DNA from: UBA1952 sp965246855
GTDB lineage: Bacteria > Bacteroidota > Bacteroidia > Chitinophagales > Chitinophagaceae
Assembly (NCBI GenBank): GCA_965246855.1
Contig: CBDFFP010000001.1
Location: 1 to 64,000 of the forward strand
Length of the DNA stretch: 64,000 bases
Direction of reading: 5' to 3'
Shown: in pieces, positions 49,030-56,366 of the stretch
Position numbering within the stretch: position 1 is the stretch's first letter
How the letters are laid out: every line of letters begins with the position of its first letter
Notes under the pieces: model-generated
What the model was told of the DNA's origin: nothing
Databases searched by the model: none
The model's input: only the letters and a program-made list of their open reading frames with translations
Made by a program: the position numbers and the translations under genes

Positions 49030-51153
49030 TTACTTCCCGCCCATCAAATCGTTCATCACCTGCACGGTCTCCGACAGATACACGTCTTTTTTGAGGGCTT
49101 TCAGCCAGTCAGCGTTCTTTTTCACCGTCGTGCTGTCGCGGGAGATTTGCGGCTCATCTGCTTTCAGACTGCTGACGCTGATGGCCGTTCCGCCTTTTTC
49201 CAACGCCTCTAATTTCTTGTTGGTCGCGTTGGCTTCAGCCAGTTCGGCGCGGTAGGTTTTCTCGTTCAGGGAGAGAGCTTTTCCGTCCTCGCGGGCTTTC
49301 ATTTTCTTGGCCGAAGATTCTATGACGCGGAACACTTCGTTGCCTTCCAACCGGCTTTTGCTGCGGGCCGACAGCGCGGAAATATTGCCCGCTTTATTGG
49401 ATTTGTCCACGGTCAGCGGCGCAATCTGATCCCACGGCAAGGCGGCTTTGTCGCGGCGCTCGCCGATTTCGTCTAACAGTTCGTAAGTGTCGGGCAGGTT
49501 CACGTCGGGCGTCACACCGCGCAGTTGGGTGGAGCCGCCGTTCACGCGATAAAACTTCTGCATCGTCAGCTTCAAAGCCCCCATAGATGGCTCGCCGCCT
49601 GCGCTCAACTTCATGCGCGTAATCGGGTCCAGCACTTCCTCCAAACCAATCACCTTCTGCACCGTTCCTTTCCCGAAAGAAGCTGTTCCTACCACAAGCC
49701 CACGGCTGTAATCCTGCATGGCGGCAGCAAATATTTCCGAGGCCGAAGCACTGCTGTTGTTGATCATCACCACGAGCGGGCCGTCAAACAAGGTTCCGCT
49801 TTCGTCGTCGCGTAGGGTCATCGGCGCGGTCTGCGAGCTTTTCACCTGCACCACAGGGCCTTTGTCAATAAAGAAGCCTGCAATGTCCACCACGTCGCTC
49901 AAGGAGCCGCCGCCGTTATTGCGCAGGTCAAAGATGATGCTCTTCGCACCAGCCTGTTTCAGCTTTTCAATTTCCACCGCTACGTCGGGCGCACAGTGGC
50001 GGCCATTGCGGCTCGTGAAGTCGGCGTAAAATTCCGGCAACGTGATGTAGCCAATCGGGCCGTTCTTGCTTTGTATCAGCGCCGATTTCGCAAAGGTTTC
50101 TTCCATCAGAACGTCGCCGCGAACAATTGGAACCACTTTTTGCGCGCCGCCCGTGCGCCGAATCGTGAGGCGGACTTCCGTGCCTTTTTTACCCCGGATT
50201 TTGTTCACCACGTCTTCCAAATCCCAGCCCTGAATGTCTTCCGGCTCCAGAGCGCCTTGGGCCACTTTGATGATTTCGTCGTTGGCCTTCAACTCGCCCT
50301 GCTTCCACGACGGCGAGCCAGGCACAATGGCAGTAATCATGATTTTGCCGTCCTCATCTTTGAGCTGCGCGCCGATGCCGGAAAATGAACCCGCCATGCC
50401 TTCGTCAAAGCGTTGCTTTTCTTTCGGCGGAAAATAATCGGTATGTGGGTCTTCGGAGCCGGTGATGGCGTTCACGTAAAGGGCGAAGCGTTGCGCCTCG
50501 TCCAGCTTGCGCATCCGCCGGAAAAAAGTGGTTTGATTTTTACCAATCGCCGTACGGGCCTGTTCTTCCAGCACCACGTCGGTCTTCTTTGCCGCGCCGG
50601 TGCTGTCTTTGTCCTGCGCGTCTTTCAGCTCCACGTATTTCAGCATCACGCGGTACTTGATAGACTTGCGCCAGCGGTCTTGCAATTCAGCATCATTCGC
50701 AGCGTAAACCAGCTTGTCGCCGGAGAGGACGATAGAGTCGTTGCTTGTGAAAGTAAAAGGCGTCTTGATGGCTTCGCGGGCGTAGCCTTCGGCGCGGTCA
50801 AGGCTTTTTTCAAAGAAGGCGTCGGTAGCATCAAAAAACGGACTGCTGCCGGTTTTCAACTCGTCGTCGATCCCGAATTTGTACTTCTGCAACGTAGCAA
50901 TTTCCGTTGCTGTAAAGTACAGTTTACCGTAGTCTAGTTGCTCCAGATAGCGGCTCCAGACGCGGGCCGAAAAAGAGTCGTCGAGCGCGCGCGGGGAGTA
51001 ATGGCCTTCATTGATGGCCTTCATCACGGTGGACAACACTAGCTGTCGGCGGGTCGGGGAAACGGTTTTCCCTTCAGCGGAAATTTCCCGGAAGGCTAAA
51101 AAGCCGCCAATGGCGGCAACAACAGAAACGGGAATAAGAATCTTCTTCTTCAT
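49030..51153 (-). CDS. ctp: Carboxy-terminal processing protease (S41, Prc/Tsp type)
   Basis: A periplasmic serine protease with a PDZ domain that degrades or trims proteins from their C-termini. The ATG at 51153 gives an N-terminal membrane anchor or signal (ILIPVSVVAAIGGFLA). The N-terminal helical domain is of the Prc type (DPHTDYFPPKEKQRFDEGMAGSFSGIGAQL at ~235-264). The PDZ domain is at about 268-345. The catalytic region has the dyad S470 (MINNSSASASEIFAAAMQDYSRG) and K495 (TASFGKGTVQ). A C-terminal DUF3340-like extension follows. At 707 aa it is Prc-like rather than the shorter CtpA type. Confidence 0.93.
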   Translation of the reverse strand: MKKKILIPVSVVAAIGGFLAFREISAEGKTVSPTRRQLVLSTVMKAINEGHYSPRALDDSFSARVWSRYLEQLDYGKLYFTATEIATLQKYKFGIDDELKTGSSPFFDATDAFFEKSLDRAEGYAREAIKTPFTFTSNDSIVLSGDKLVYAANDAELQDRWRKSIKYRVMLKYVELKDAQDKDSTGAAKKTDVVLEEQARTAIGKNQTTFFRRMRKLDEAQRFALYVNAITGSEDPHTDYFPPKEKQRFDEGMAGSFSGIGAQLKDEDGKIMITAIVPGSPSWKQGELKANDEIIKVAQGALEPEDIQGWDLEDVVNKIRGKKGTEVRLTIRRTGGAQKVVPIVRGDVLMEETFAKSALIQSKNGPIGYITLPEFYADFTSRNGRHCAPDVAVEIEKLKQAGAKSIIFDLRNNGGGSLSDVVDIAGFFIDKGPVVQVKSSQTAPMTLRDDESGTLFDGPLVVMINNSSASASEIFAAAMQDYSRGLVVGTASFGKGTVQKVIGLEEVLDPITRMKLSAGGEPSMGALKLTMQKFYRVNGGSTQLRGVTPDVNLPDTYELLDEIGERRDKAALPWDQIAPLTVDKSNKAGNISALSARSKSRLEGNEVFRVIESSAKKMKAREDGKALSLNEKTYRAELAEANATNKKLEALEKGGTAISVSSLKADEPQISRDSTTVKKNADWLKALKKDVYLSETVQVMNDLMGGK

Positions 51154-51192
51154 GAATTCCAGCATGGTGCGGAGCGAGGGACTTGAGGCTTT

Positions 51193-51200
51193 CAAATGTA
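51193..51200 (-). promoter_or_regulatory. Candidate -7 box TACATTTG of ctp
   Basis: It fits TAnnTTTG and lies 40 bases before the ctp start on the minus strand; no good -33 element was found. Confidence 0.4.
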
Positions 51201-51260
51201 GGCGGGTGTGTTGTTAATCGGGACGTAAATTAGGGCAACGCAGGCCCGCTTTTTGGGCGG

Positions 51261-52055
51261 ATGCCGTCCGTAATTTGCACTCTATTGAAACAAGCATACC
51301 AACAGAAAGTTTTCTTCCAAGACCTTGGTCTTTTGGCCTACCAACCCGCTTGGGATTATCAGGAAGCGTTGCTTCGGGAAACCCTTTCCCGCAAGACAGA
51401 AACGGCGCACCTGCCGCCCGGCGAGCGCCCTACTTTTCACAGCTTGCTGTTCTGCGAACACCCGCATGTTTATACGCTTGGAAAAAGCGGCAAACCGGAG
51501 CATCTGCTGGCCAACGAAGCGCGGTTGCAACAAATGGGCGCGACCTTTTGCAAAACCAATCGCGGCGGCGATATTACTTACCACGGGCCGGGGCAAATTG
51601 TGGGTTATCCGATACTGGATTTGGAGAAGTTCTTTACCGACCTCGGGCGCTACATGCGGGCGCTGGAAGAAGTGATTATCCAAACGCTGGCGCATTACGG
51701 CATTGTGGGTGACAGACTACCGGGCGCAACGGGCGTGTGGCTTGACAAGGACATTCCCGGCAAGGCCCGGAAAATCTGCGCGATGGGTGTGCGCTGTAGC
51801 CGCTGGGTAACGCTCCACGGCTGGGCCTTAAACGTGAATACTGACCTCGCGTATTTTGACGCAATCGTGCCCTGCGGCATCACCGACAAAGGCGTTACGT
51901 CTATGGCAAAGGAATTGGGTTTTGCGCCCGACGAATCAGACGTGAAAGCCAGATTGAAAACCGCCTTTGAAACTGTTTTCGGCTGCGCGCTGCTTTCGGA
52001 GTATGTAGAGAATCCGCTCTCCTTTTCCGCCTTCCAAAACAACGTCCTCAGATGA
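51261..52055 (+). CDS. lipB: Octanoyltransferase (lipoate synthesis)
   Basis: LipB transfers octanoyl from acyl carrier protein to lipoyl domains, the first step of endogenous lipoate synthesis. Signatures are HPHVYTLGKSGKPEHLL at residues 67-83, RGGDITYHGPGQ at 101-112, the lysine of RKICAMGVRCSRWV (K171) and the catalytic C205 in VPCGITDKGVTSM. The annotated ATG at 51261 precedes a TAATTTGC stretch at 51267-51274 that resembles a -7 box. A TTG at 51285 (LKQAYQQKVFFQDLG) is therefore a possible true start. The gene overlaps the next one by ATGA. Its E3 partner gene lpdA lies at the other end of the window. Confidence 0.95.
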   Translation: MPSVICTLLKQAYQQKVFFQDLGLLAYQPAWDYQEALLRETLSRKTETAHLPPGERPTFHSLLFCEHPHVYTLGKSGKPEHLLANEARLQQMGATFCKTNRGGDITYHGPGQIVGYPILDLEKFFTDLGRYMRALEEVIIQTLAHYGIVGDRLPGATGVWLDKDIPGKARKICAMGVRCSRWVTLHGWALNVNTDLAYFDAIVPCGITDKGVTSMAKELGFAPDESDVKARLKTAFETVFGCALLSEYVENPLSFSAFQNNVLR

Positions 52056-52663
52056 AAACACGGCTCACTTTTCAGTGGGGCAGCCAGCACTTAGAGGTCG
52101 GCATCCATACGCCTGCCGACCGGCGTAGCCGCGTGATAATGGGCCTGGAAGCCACCGTGCTGTTGGGCTGGTGCACGGGCCTGTTGATACGTCGCCACCT
52201 GCTGCCCGACTGGTTGCTGGGAACGCTGCTGGGGATGACGGGCGTGTTGCTTTGCAGCCTTGCCCTGCGCGCGGCAAAACGGTTCACGTTCCGGGAGAAG
52301 ATTTTTGTGGACAGCACCCACATCACGCTGCTGCGGGCTACCTGCTTCCGAAAATCCCTGCACAGCTACGACCTTGCGGGCATTGGCCCCCTGCGCTTTT
52401 GCTTCCCGGAAGACGAAGCCGTGGCCGCGCATTCCCGCCCCGGCGACCTGTTTAATGATGCCCACAGCGGACGGCTGCGGCGCGCGCTGGCGCAGGGCGA
52501 AAACCTGTTTTTTACTTACGGCGGCAAGCGCGTGTATTTCGGCAAAGGCGTTTATAGCTGGCACGCCGAAGAACTGGCGTTTTACCTGCGGCTGTTTTGC
52601 GGAACGACGCTGCAATTTGGCCCGGAGTGGGAAATGATTGCGGCGGCAGGAACGCGGGAGTGA
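52052..52663 (+). CDS. Hypothetical membrane protein coupled to lipB (203 aa)
   Basis: Not recognised as a named family. The start ATG at 52052 overlaps the lipB stop (ATGA), indicating translational coupling. Two membrane helices lie at about residues 30-72 (VIMGLEATVLLGWCTGLLI and LLGTLLGMTGVLLCSLALRA). The following ~130 residues are cytoplasmic in character, with a beta-rich stretch (REKIFVDSTHITLLRATCFRKSLHSYDL...ENLFFTYGGKRVYFGKGVYSWHAEELAFYL). That arrangement (two helices followed by a compact beta domain) resembles bacterial PH-like domain proteins. Its function is unknown, and the link with lipoate metabolism rests only on gene order. Confidence 0.65.
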   Translation: MKTRLTFQWGSQHLEVGIHTPADRRSRVIMGLEATVLLGWCTGLLIRRHLLPDWLLGTLLGMTGVLLCSLALRAAKRFTFREKIFVDSTHITLLRATCFRKSLHSYDLAGIGPLRFCFPEDEAVAAHSRPGDLFNDAHSGRLRRALAQGENLFFTYGGKRVYFGKGVYSWHAEELAFYLRLFCGTTLQFGPEWEMIAAAGTRE

Positions 52664-52692
52664 GTGGGGAGGTTTTCCTTCTGCACACAAAA

Positions 52693-52725
52693 AAACCTAT
52701 AAGGTCTTTAAGACCTTATAGGTTT
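52693..52725. terminator. Near-perfect 16-bp palindrome between convergent genes
   Basis: AAACCTATAAGGTCTT and AAGACCTTATAGGTTT flank a single base. The A/T-rich ends suit a bidirectional terminator. Palindromes of the ACCTATAAGGTCTT type recur in Bacteroidota intergenic regions. Confidence 0.8.
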
Positions 52726-52744
52726 CCACAACCTAATCACTAAT

Positions 52745-53431
52745 CTACTGTCCTACGTTCACGGTTATCACATCCGAAAACTGGCCCACTTCCTCGTCGT
52801 TCAGCACATAGATAAACTTGTAGCGGTGGCGGACAGGATTAGCGGGCAGCGGGGCCGTGTCTTCATAATCGGGGTGGTTGTCGCGGGCATAAAAGCGGAA
52901 GGTGCCCGTGCCTTCGTCTTTATACACGTTCAGGCCGTCCATATCATTCAGCTTCCAGCCAAAGGCGGAGCGGCCCGCCGTGCCGGCTTTTAGCACAATG
53001 ACGGGCTTCAGGGTGCTGAGGTCGGACCGGTTGGCCGTGTTTCCGATGATGCCCAGGTCTGCGCCGTCGGCCTCTGTATAGGCATTGTTGTTCTTTATTT
53101 TTTTCACCAGGTCGGCCACGCGATCAAAACCACCGGGGGCCACCGCCGTGGGCGCGGAGGCCAGCGAAGGCATCACCGGAACGCTGACCACCCCACCGGC
53201 GGAGATGCCATCGCGCAGGCCGTTTTTCCACTTCACCACGCCTTCCAGCGCCGTCTTCATTTGCGCCGTCAGCGACACGCGAAAGGCAAAGTCGAGGGCG
53301 AAGTTTACCATGTCCGTCTTCTCGGCGGCGGTGATGCCGTATTTGGTCATATAGTTGCCAATCTTGGAAGAGAAATTGTTGAGCCAGATAACCTTTTGGG
53401 CATCGGCACGGGGGATGAAGTAATCAGCCAT
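52745..53431 (-). CDS. Hypothetical protein of Bacteroidota type (228 aa)
   Basis: Not assigned to a named family. It opens MADYFIPRADAQKVIWLNNFSSKIGNYMTKYGITAAE. I recall this kind of start from hypothetical proteins in Bacteroidota genomes. The N-terminal ~100 residues are helical (EKTDMVNFALDFAFRVSLTAQMKTALEGVVKWKNGLRDGI). The C-terminal half is beta-rich and resembles a fibronectin-like module (PVIVLKAGTAGRSAFGWKLNDMDGLNVYKDEG...HRYKFIYVLNDEEVGQFSDVITVNV). No signal peptide is visible. It is preceded by 21-bp repeat array F and followed by a palindromic terminator, so it is a single-gene unit. Confidence 0.65.
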   Translation of the reverse strand: MADYFIPRADAQKVIWLNNFSSKIGNYMTKYGITAAEKTDMVNFALDFAFRVSLTAQMKTALEGVVKWKNGLRDGISAGGVVSVPVMPSLASAPTAVAPGGFDRVADLVKKIKNNNAYTEADGADLGIIGNTANRSDLSTLKPVIVLKAGTAGRSAFGWKLNDMDGLNVYKDEGTGTFRFYARDNHPDYEDTAPLPANPVRHRYKFIYVLNDEEVGQFSDVITVNVGQ

Positions 53432-53560
53432 TGCGTTAGAAGGGGGTTTTTTATGGGTTAAGAAGAAACAAGCGTGTGAATGGTCTGCAATGTAGCAATT
53501 TTTGGGACTTAAATGAACAGGTAGCAGGTTTTTCTAAAAAAAATTCCCGCCTACCGGGCA

Positions 53561-53769
53561 ATGGTAGAGGGCTACCACGCGATGGTAGAGGACTACCACG
53601 CGATGGTAGAGGACTACCACGCAATGGTAGAGGGCTACCGAGCGATGGTAGAGGACTACCACGCGATGGTAGAGGGCTACCGAGCAATGGTAGAAGGCTA
53701 CCGCCCGATGGTAGAAGGCTACCGCCGGATGGTAGCCCTCTACCACGCAATGGTAGAAGGCGGGCAGCA
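53561..53769. repeat. Tandem array F: ten 21-bp units, each a small hairpin
   Basis: Units beginning ATGGTAG start at 53561, 53582, 53603, 53624, 53645, 53666, 53687, 53708, 53729 and 53750. Arms GGTAG and CTACC are invariant in nearly every unit, while the 4-base loop and the 5 bases after CTACC vary. A trailing half-unit (CTACCGGGCA) precedes at 53551. It lies upstream of the hypothetical gene at 53431 and after the methyltransferase gene. Confidence 0.92.
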
Positions 53770-53772
53770 CGT

Positions 53773-53848
53773 GTAGGGGCGCACCCTTGTGGTCGCCCTT
53801 GTATAATGCCGGGCATTTTCTGTGGGCGACCACAAGGGTCGTCCCTAC
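53773..53848. repeat. Long inverted repeat of the GTAGGGGCG...CGACCACAAGGG type
   Basis: The arm at 53773-53798 (GTAGGGGCGCACCCTTGTGG...) is mirrored by 53824-53848 (GGGCGACCACAAGGGTCGTC...), with a 25-base loop. Repeats of this sequence occur intergenically in many bacterial phyla. It sits 25 bases past the methyltransferase stop and probably folds as a hairpin. Confidence 0.8.
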
Positions 53849-53872
53849 CTCGCCCCCGCTACGGGGATGGAA

Positions 53873-56254
53873 TTACACCCGCAAAAAGCCCAGCGCATAC
53901 ACCATCGGTTGCAGCTTTTCGCTCAGCGCCCTGTAGGCTTCGGCGAAGGAGGCGAAGGAGACGGGCGGATAATCGCCGCTTGCGTTGCGGGCCTCCAGGG
54001 CTTTGCGCACCTGATACCAGCCCACGTCTGCGCGGTTCAGCTTTAGCTCCTCGCGCACGGCGCGCGCATCGGTATGGAGGAAGTAGGCGGCCCACAGCTT
54101 GCGGCCTTCGGCCAGCACCGCAGCGGCTTCGGGGGAAAGATCTTTCCCGGCCAGATACCCCACCATAAAATCGCTCTCAAAACGCTCCGGCGCGCCTACC
54201 TCCTCCTCCGTGAAGGGAATGAAATGATTGACGATGCTCCACGCGCGCCCGGCCCATTGCAGGTCGTTGGCCGAGGCCGTGAGGTTGCTGCCATTGAACA
54301 GCATCCAGATAAGGCAGTCGGTTTTGAAATCTTCGGAAAGCGGCGCGGTGGGCTGGAGGAATTGGTCGCGGTCATTGAGCCAGGTAGGCTTGATAACCCT
54401 TCTAACAGTAAAAACGATTGCGGCCTGCCAGAGATTTTCAGGATTGACAAAGAAGGCCCCAGCACCATTAAATCCAGAAGAGAAAATAGCAGTTGTCCGC
54501 GTACTTTGGACATCATTTGCTGATAAATACAGGCTTCCAATCGCACCGTCTGATGAGTATCTACCCCTCACATCAATTGTACGTACTGCGGGTAGAATAG
54601 CGTTCTTTAACGGTACAATTTCAACCTTGTTAGTTCTAGGACGCTTCACCCAATTGTTTAGAAATGTCTCGTTTGGCAGGTTGAAGAAAGACTTCGTTCC
54701 AATTGGAGTTCCCTTCTTGTCTATAACATCAGTTTCAATCGTCCCAATTTCAAAACGCTCTCTCGTTTGGTGATTGGTTTTCCAAACTAGAAATCCAATT
54801 GGAAAGTCTCCTTTCAAGCCATCAAAGGATTGGCTATGAATGACAAAGCCGCCTAGATAGCGTGCATTCCAAAGTTTTCTGAACTCCTCAAAATTCGGTG
54901 CATTAACGTACTTCAATTTGCTGAACATCGCAATAGTGGCCGTCGGAATTTCCTTACTGATGCGCGCAATGAATTGAGTAAACAGTTCTCGCTTCGCAAA
55001 TCCGTAATTGGGCATGTTGGCTGCCATTCTTGTAGCGGCAACATTGGTTTTAGCCTCCTCGCCTGCGGCGCTTCCACTCTCCGCATACGGCGGGTTTATC
55101 AGCACCAAAATCTTCTTTCCATCCGCAATCGCTTGCCGCAGGCCTTCGGGTACTTTGTCTGTAAGCGTGTAGTCAATCTGGCCGTCGTCGGTAATATCGT
55201 CGTTGAGGTAATCGTATTGAAAGCGGGTGGCGGCGGCGCAGGTTTTGGTGGCGCGCATCACGTCTACGTCTGCCGCGTCGAGGGTGCTCATAAAGAGGTT
55301 GCGGTGGTTGCTGTGCTTCACCTCCAGATTGCCCACGCCGCAGCACATATCCCACACCGTGTATTCGCGCTGCCAGTTTTTACCCAGCACTTCCGAGAGC
55401 TTGTCGTAGGCCTTGTCCACCACGTGGAGCGGCGTGTAGTACGCGCCTTTAAAGGAGCGTTCGTCGGTAGGGATGAGCGAGTCGCGGCGCTCCAGGAGGT
55501 AGTTGCGGTAGGCGGCATCGGGCGGGCGGTGGTAGATGGCCCAGAAGCGGCGGTAGCCTTCGCGGTTGCCCAGTTCATAGACCTTGCCGGCGAGCATAAA
55601 CACCGGTTTGCCGTTGCGGTGGAGCAGCTCGGCGGGCAGGTTTTGGTGGGTGCTCACCGTGCCGTCGCTCATGATGTCGGCAAAAAAGAGCAGGGCATAT
55701 TCTTCGGGCGCAACGCCGGTAACCTCCGAGCCGATCATAGCCACCCATTTATCAAACACCTGTTTCAGGTTGTCGGGCGTAATGGAGATGCGGATGATGT
55801 CGCCCTGAGCAATGGCCGCCTTCACGGTGCTGATGAACTCCTCCTCGTGGGTCTCCAGCTTAAAGGAAACGAAGTAGGTTCCTATGTGTGCGGATACGGC
55901 ATCCAGCGCCTCTTGCGTGTAGCCGCTGGCACTCTTGCCCCATTTAAAAGTTTTCTTTTTCAGGAAAGGAATGACGTCGTCCGTCTTCATAATTGCTGCC
56001 TTCTGCGTGTCAATCGCTGCAAGAAAAGCAGGCAGATCCTCGCCCGCATCCAGCGCCCGCTGCACATAGTGCATCAGCTGCGTGAACATGGCGTAGGTAG
56101 AAGTGCGGTATCCGTCTTTGGCCTCAAACCAGATTTCTTTGGTTTGGATGTCTATCAGGTTTTTGGAATAGCCTTTCAGGTTAAGGGCCTGGATGTAGGC
56201 GTCTTTTACGTCTTCTTCGGAGCGGGCTTGCTGGAGGCGTTGGTAGAGCGTCAT
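53873..56254 (-). CDS. DNA adenine methyltransferase, candidate type IIG restriction-modification enzyme
   Basis: Probably an N6-adenine DNA methyltransferase that may also cut DNA. From the ATG at 56254 the 793-aa protein has KGAYYTP at ~269-275 (common before gamma-type MTase cores), the SAM site WDMCCGVGNLE at ~301-311 and the catalytic NPPY at ~387-390. An N-terminal pattern D35-x8-E44-x-K46 (LIDIQTKEIWFEAKD) fits the PD-(D/E)xK nuclease signature, which would make it a one-polypeptide type IIG enzyme; this is inference. Residues ~410-620, where the target recognition region should be, are encoded by clearly AT-richer DNA than the rest. No separate nuclease, specificity subunit or other defence gene is adjacent. 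Confidence 0.8.
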   Translation of the reverse strand: MTLYQRLQQARSEEDVKDAYIQALNLKGYSKNLIDIQTKEIWFEAKDGYRTSTYAMFTQLMHYVQRALDAGEDLPAFLAAIDTQKAAIMKTDDVIPFLKKKTFKWGKSASGYTQEALDAVSAHIGTYFVSFKLETHEEEFISTVKAAIAQGDIIRISITPDNLKQVFDKWVAMIGSEVTGVAPEEYALLFFADIMSDGTVSTHQNLPAELLHRNGKPVFMLAGKVYELGNREGYRRFWAIYHRPPDAAYRNYLLERRDSLIPTDERSFKGAYYTPLHVVDKAYDKLSEVLGKNWQREYTVWDMCCGVGNLEVKHSNHRNLFMSTLDAADVDVMRATKTCAAATRFQYDYLNDDITDDGQIDYTLTDKVPEGLRQAIADGKKILVLINPPYAESGSAAGEEAKTNVAATRMAANMPNYGFAKRELFTQFIARISKEIPTATIAMFSKLKYVNAPNFEEFRKLWNARYLGGFVIHSQSFDGLKGDFPIGFLVWKTNHQTRERFEIGTIETDVIDKKGTPIGTKSFFNLPNETFLNNWVKRPRTNKVEIVPLKNAILPAVRTIDVRGRYSSDGAIGSLYLSANDVQSTRTTAIFSSGFNGAGAFFVNPENLWQAAIVFTVRRVIKPTWLNDRDQFLQPTAPLSEDFKTDCLIWMLFNGSNLTASANDLQWAGRAWSIVNHFIPFTEEEVGAPERFESDFMVGYLAGKDLSPEAAAVLAEGRKLWAAYFLHTDARAVREELKLNRADVGWYQVRKALEARNASGDYPPVSFASFAEAYRALSEKLQPMVYALGFLRV

Positions 56255-56366
56255 TTCAGGGGGGAGGAGTGCGGAGTGAGGAGTGGAAGATAGGGAGCAG
56301 GCCGACATTCTTTTACCATGCGGCCCCCACCCTTAATTTACCTTTACGCCCCCTACCCTTCCCCCT

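Noticed and set aside
53451..53833. Repetitive proteins encoded in array F
   Set aside because: Open frames on both strands come from the 21-bp periodicity; the sequence is better explained as a non-coding array.
54974..56293. 439-codon plus-strand frame opposite the methyltransferase
   Set aside because: It is an antisense frame without domains; the minus strand has SAM and NPPY motifs.
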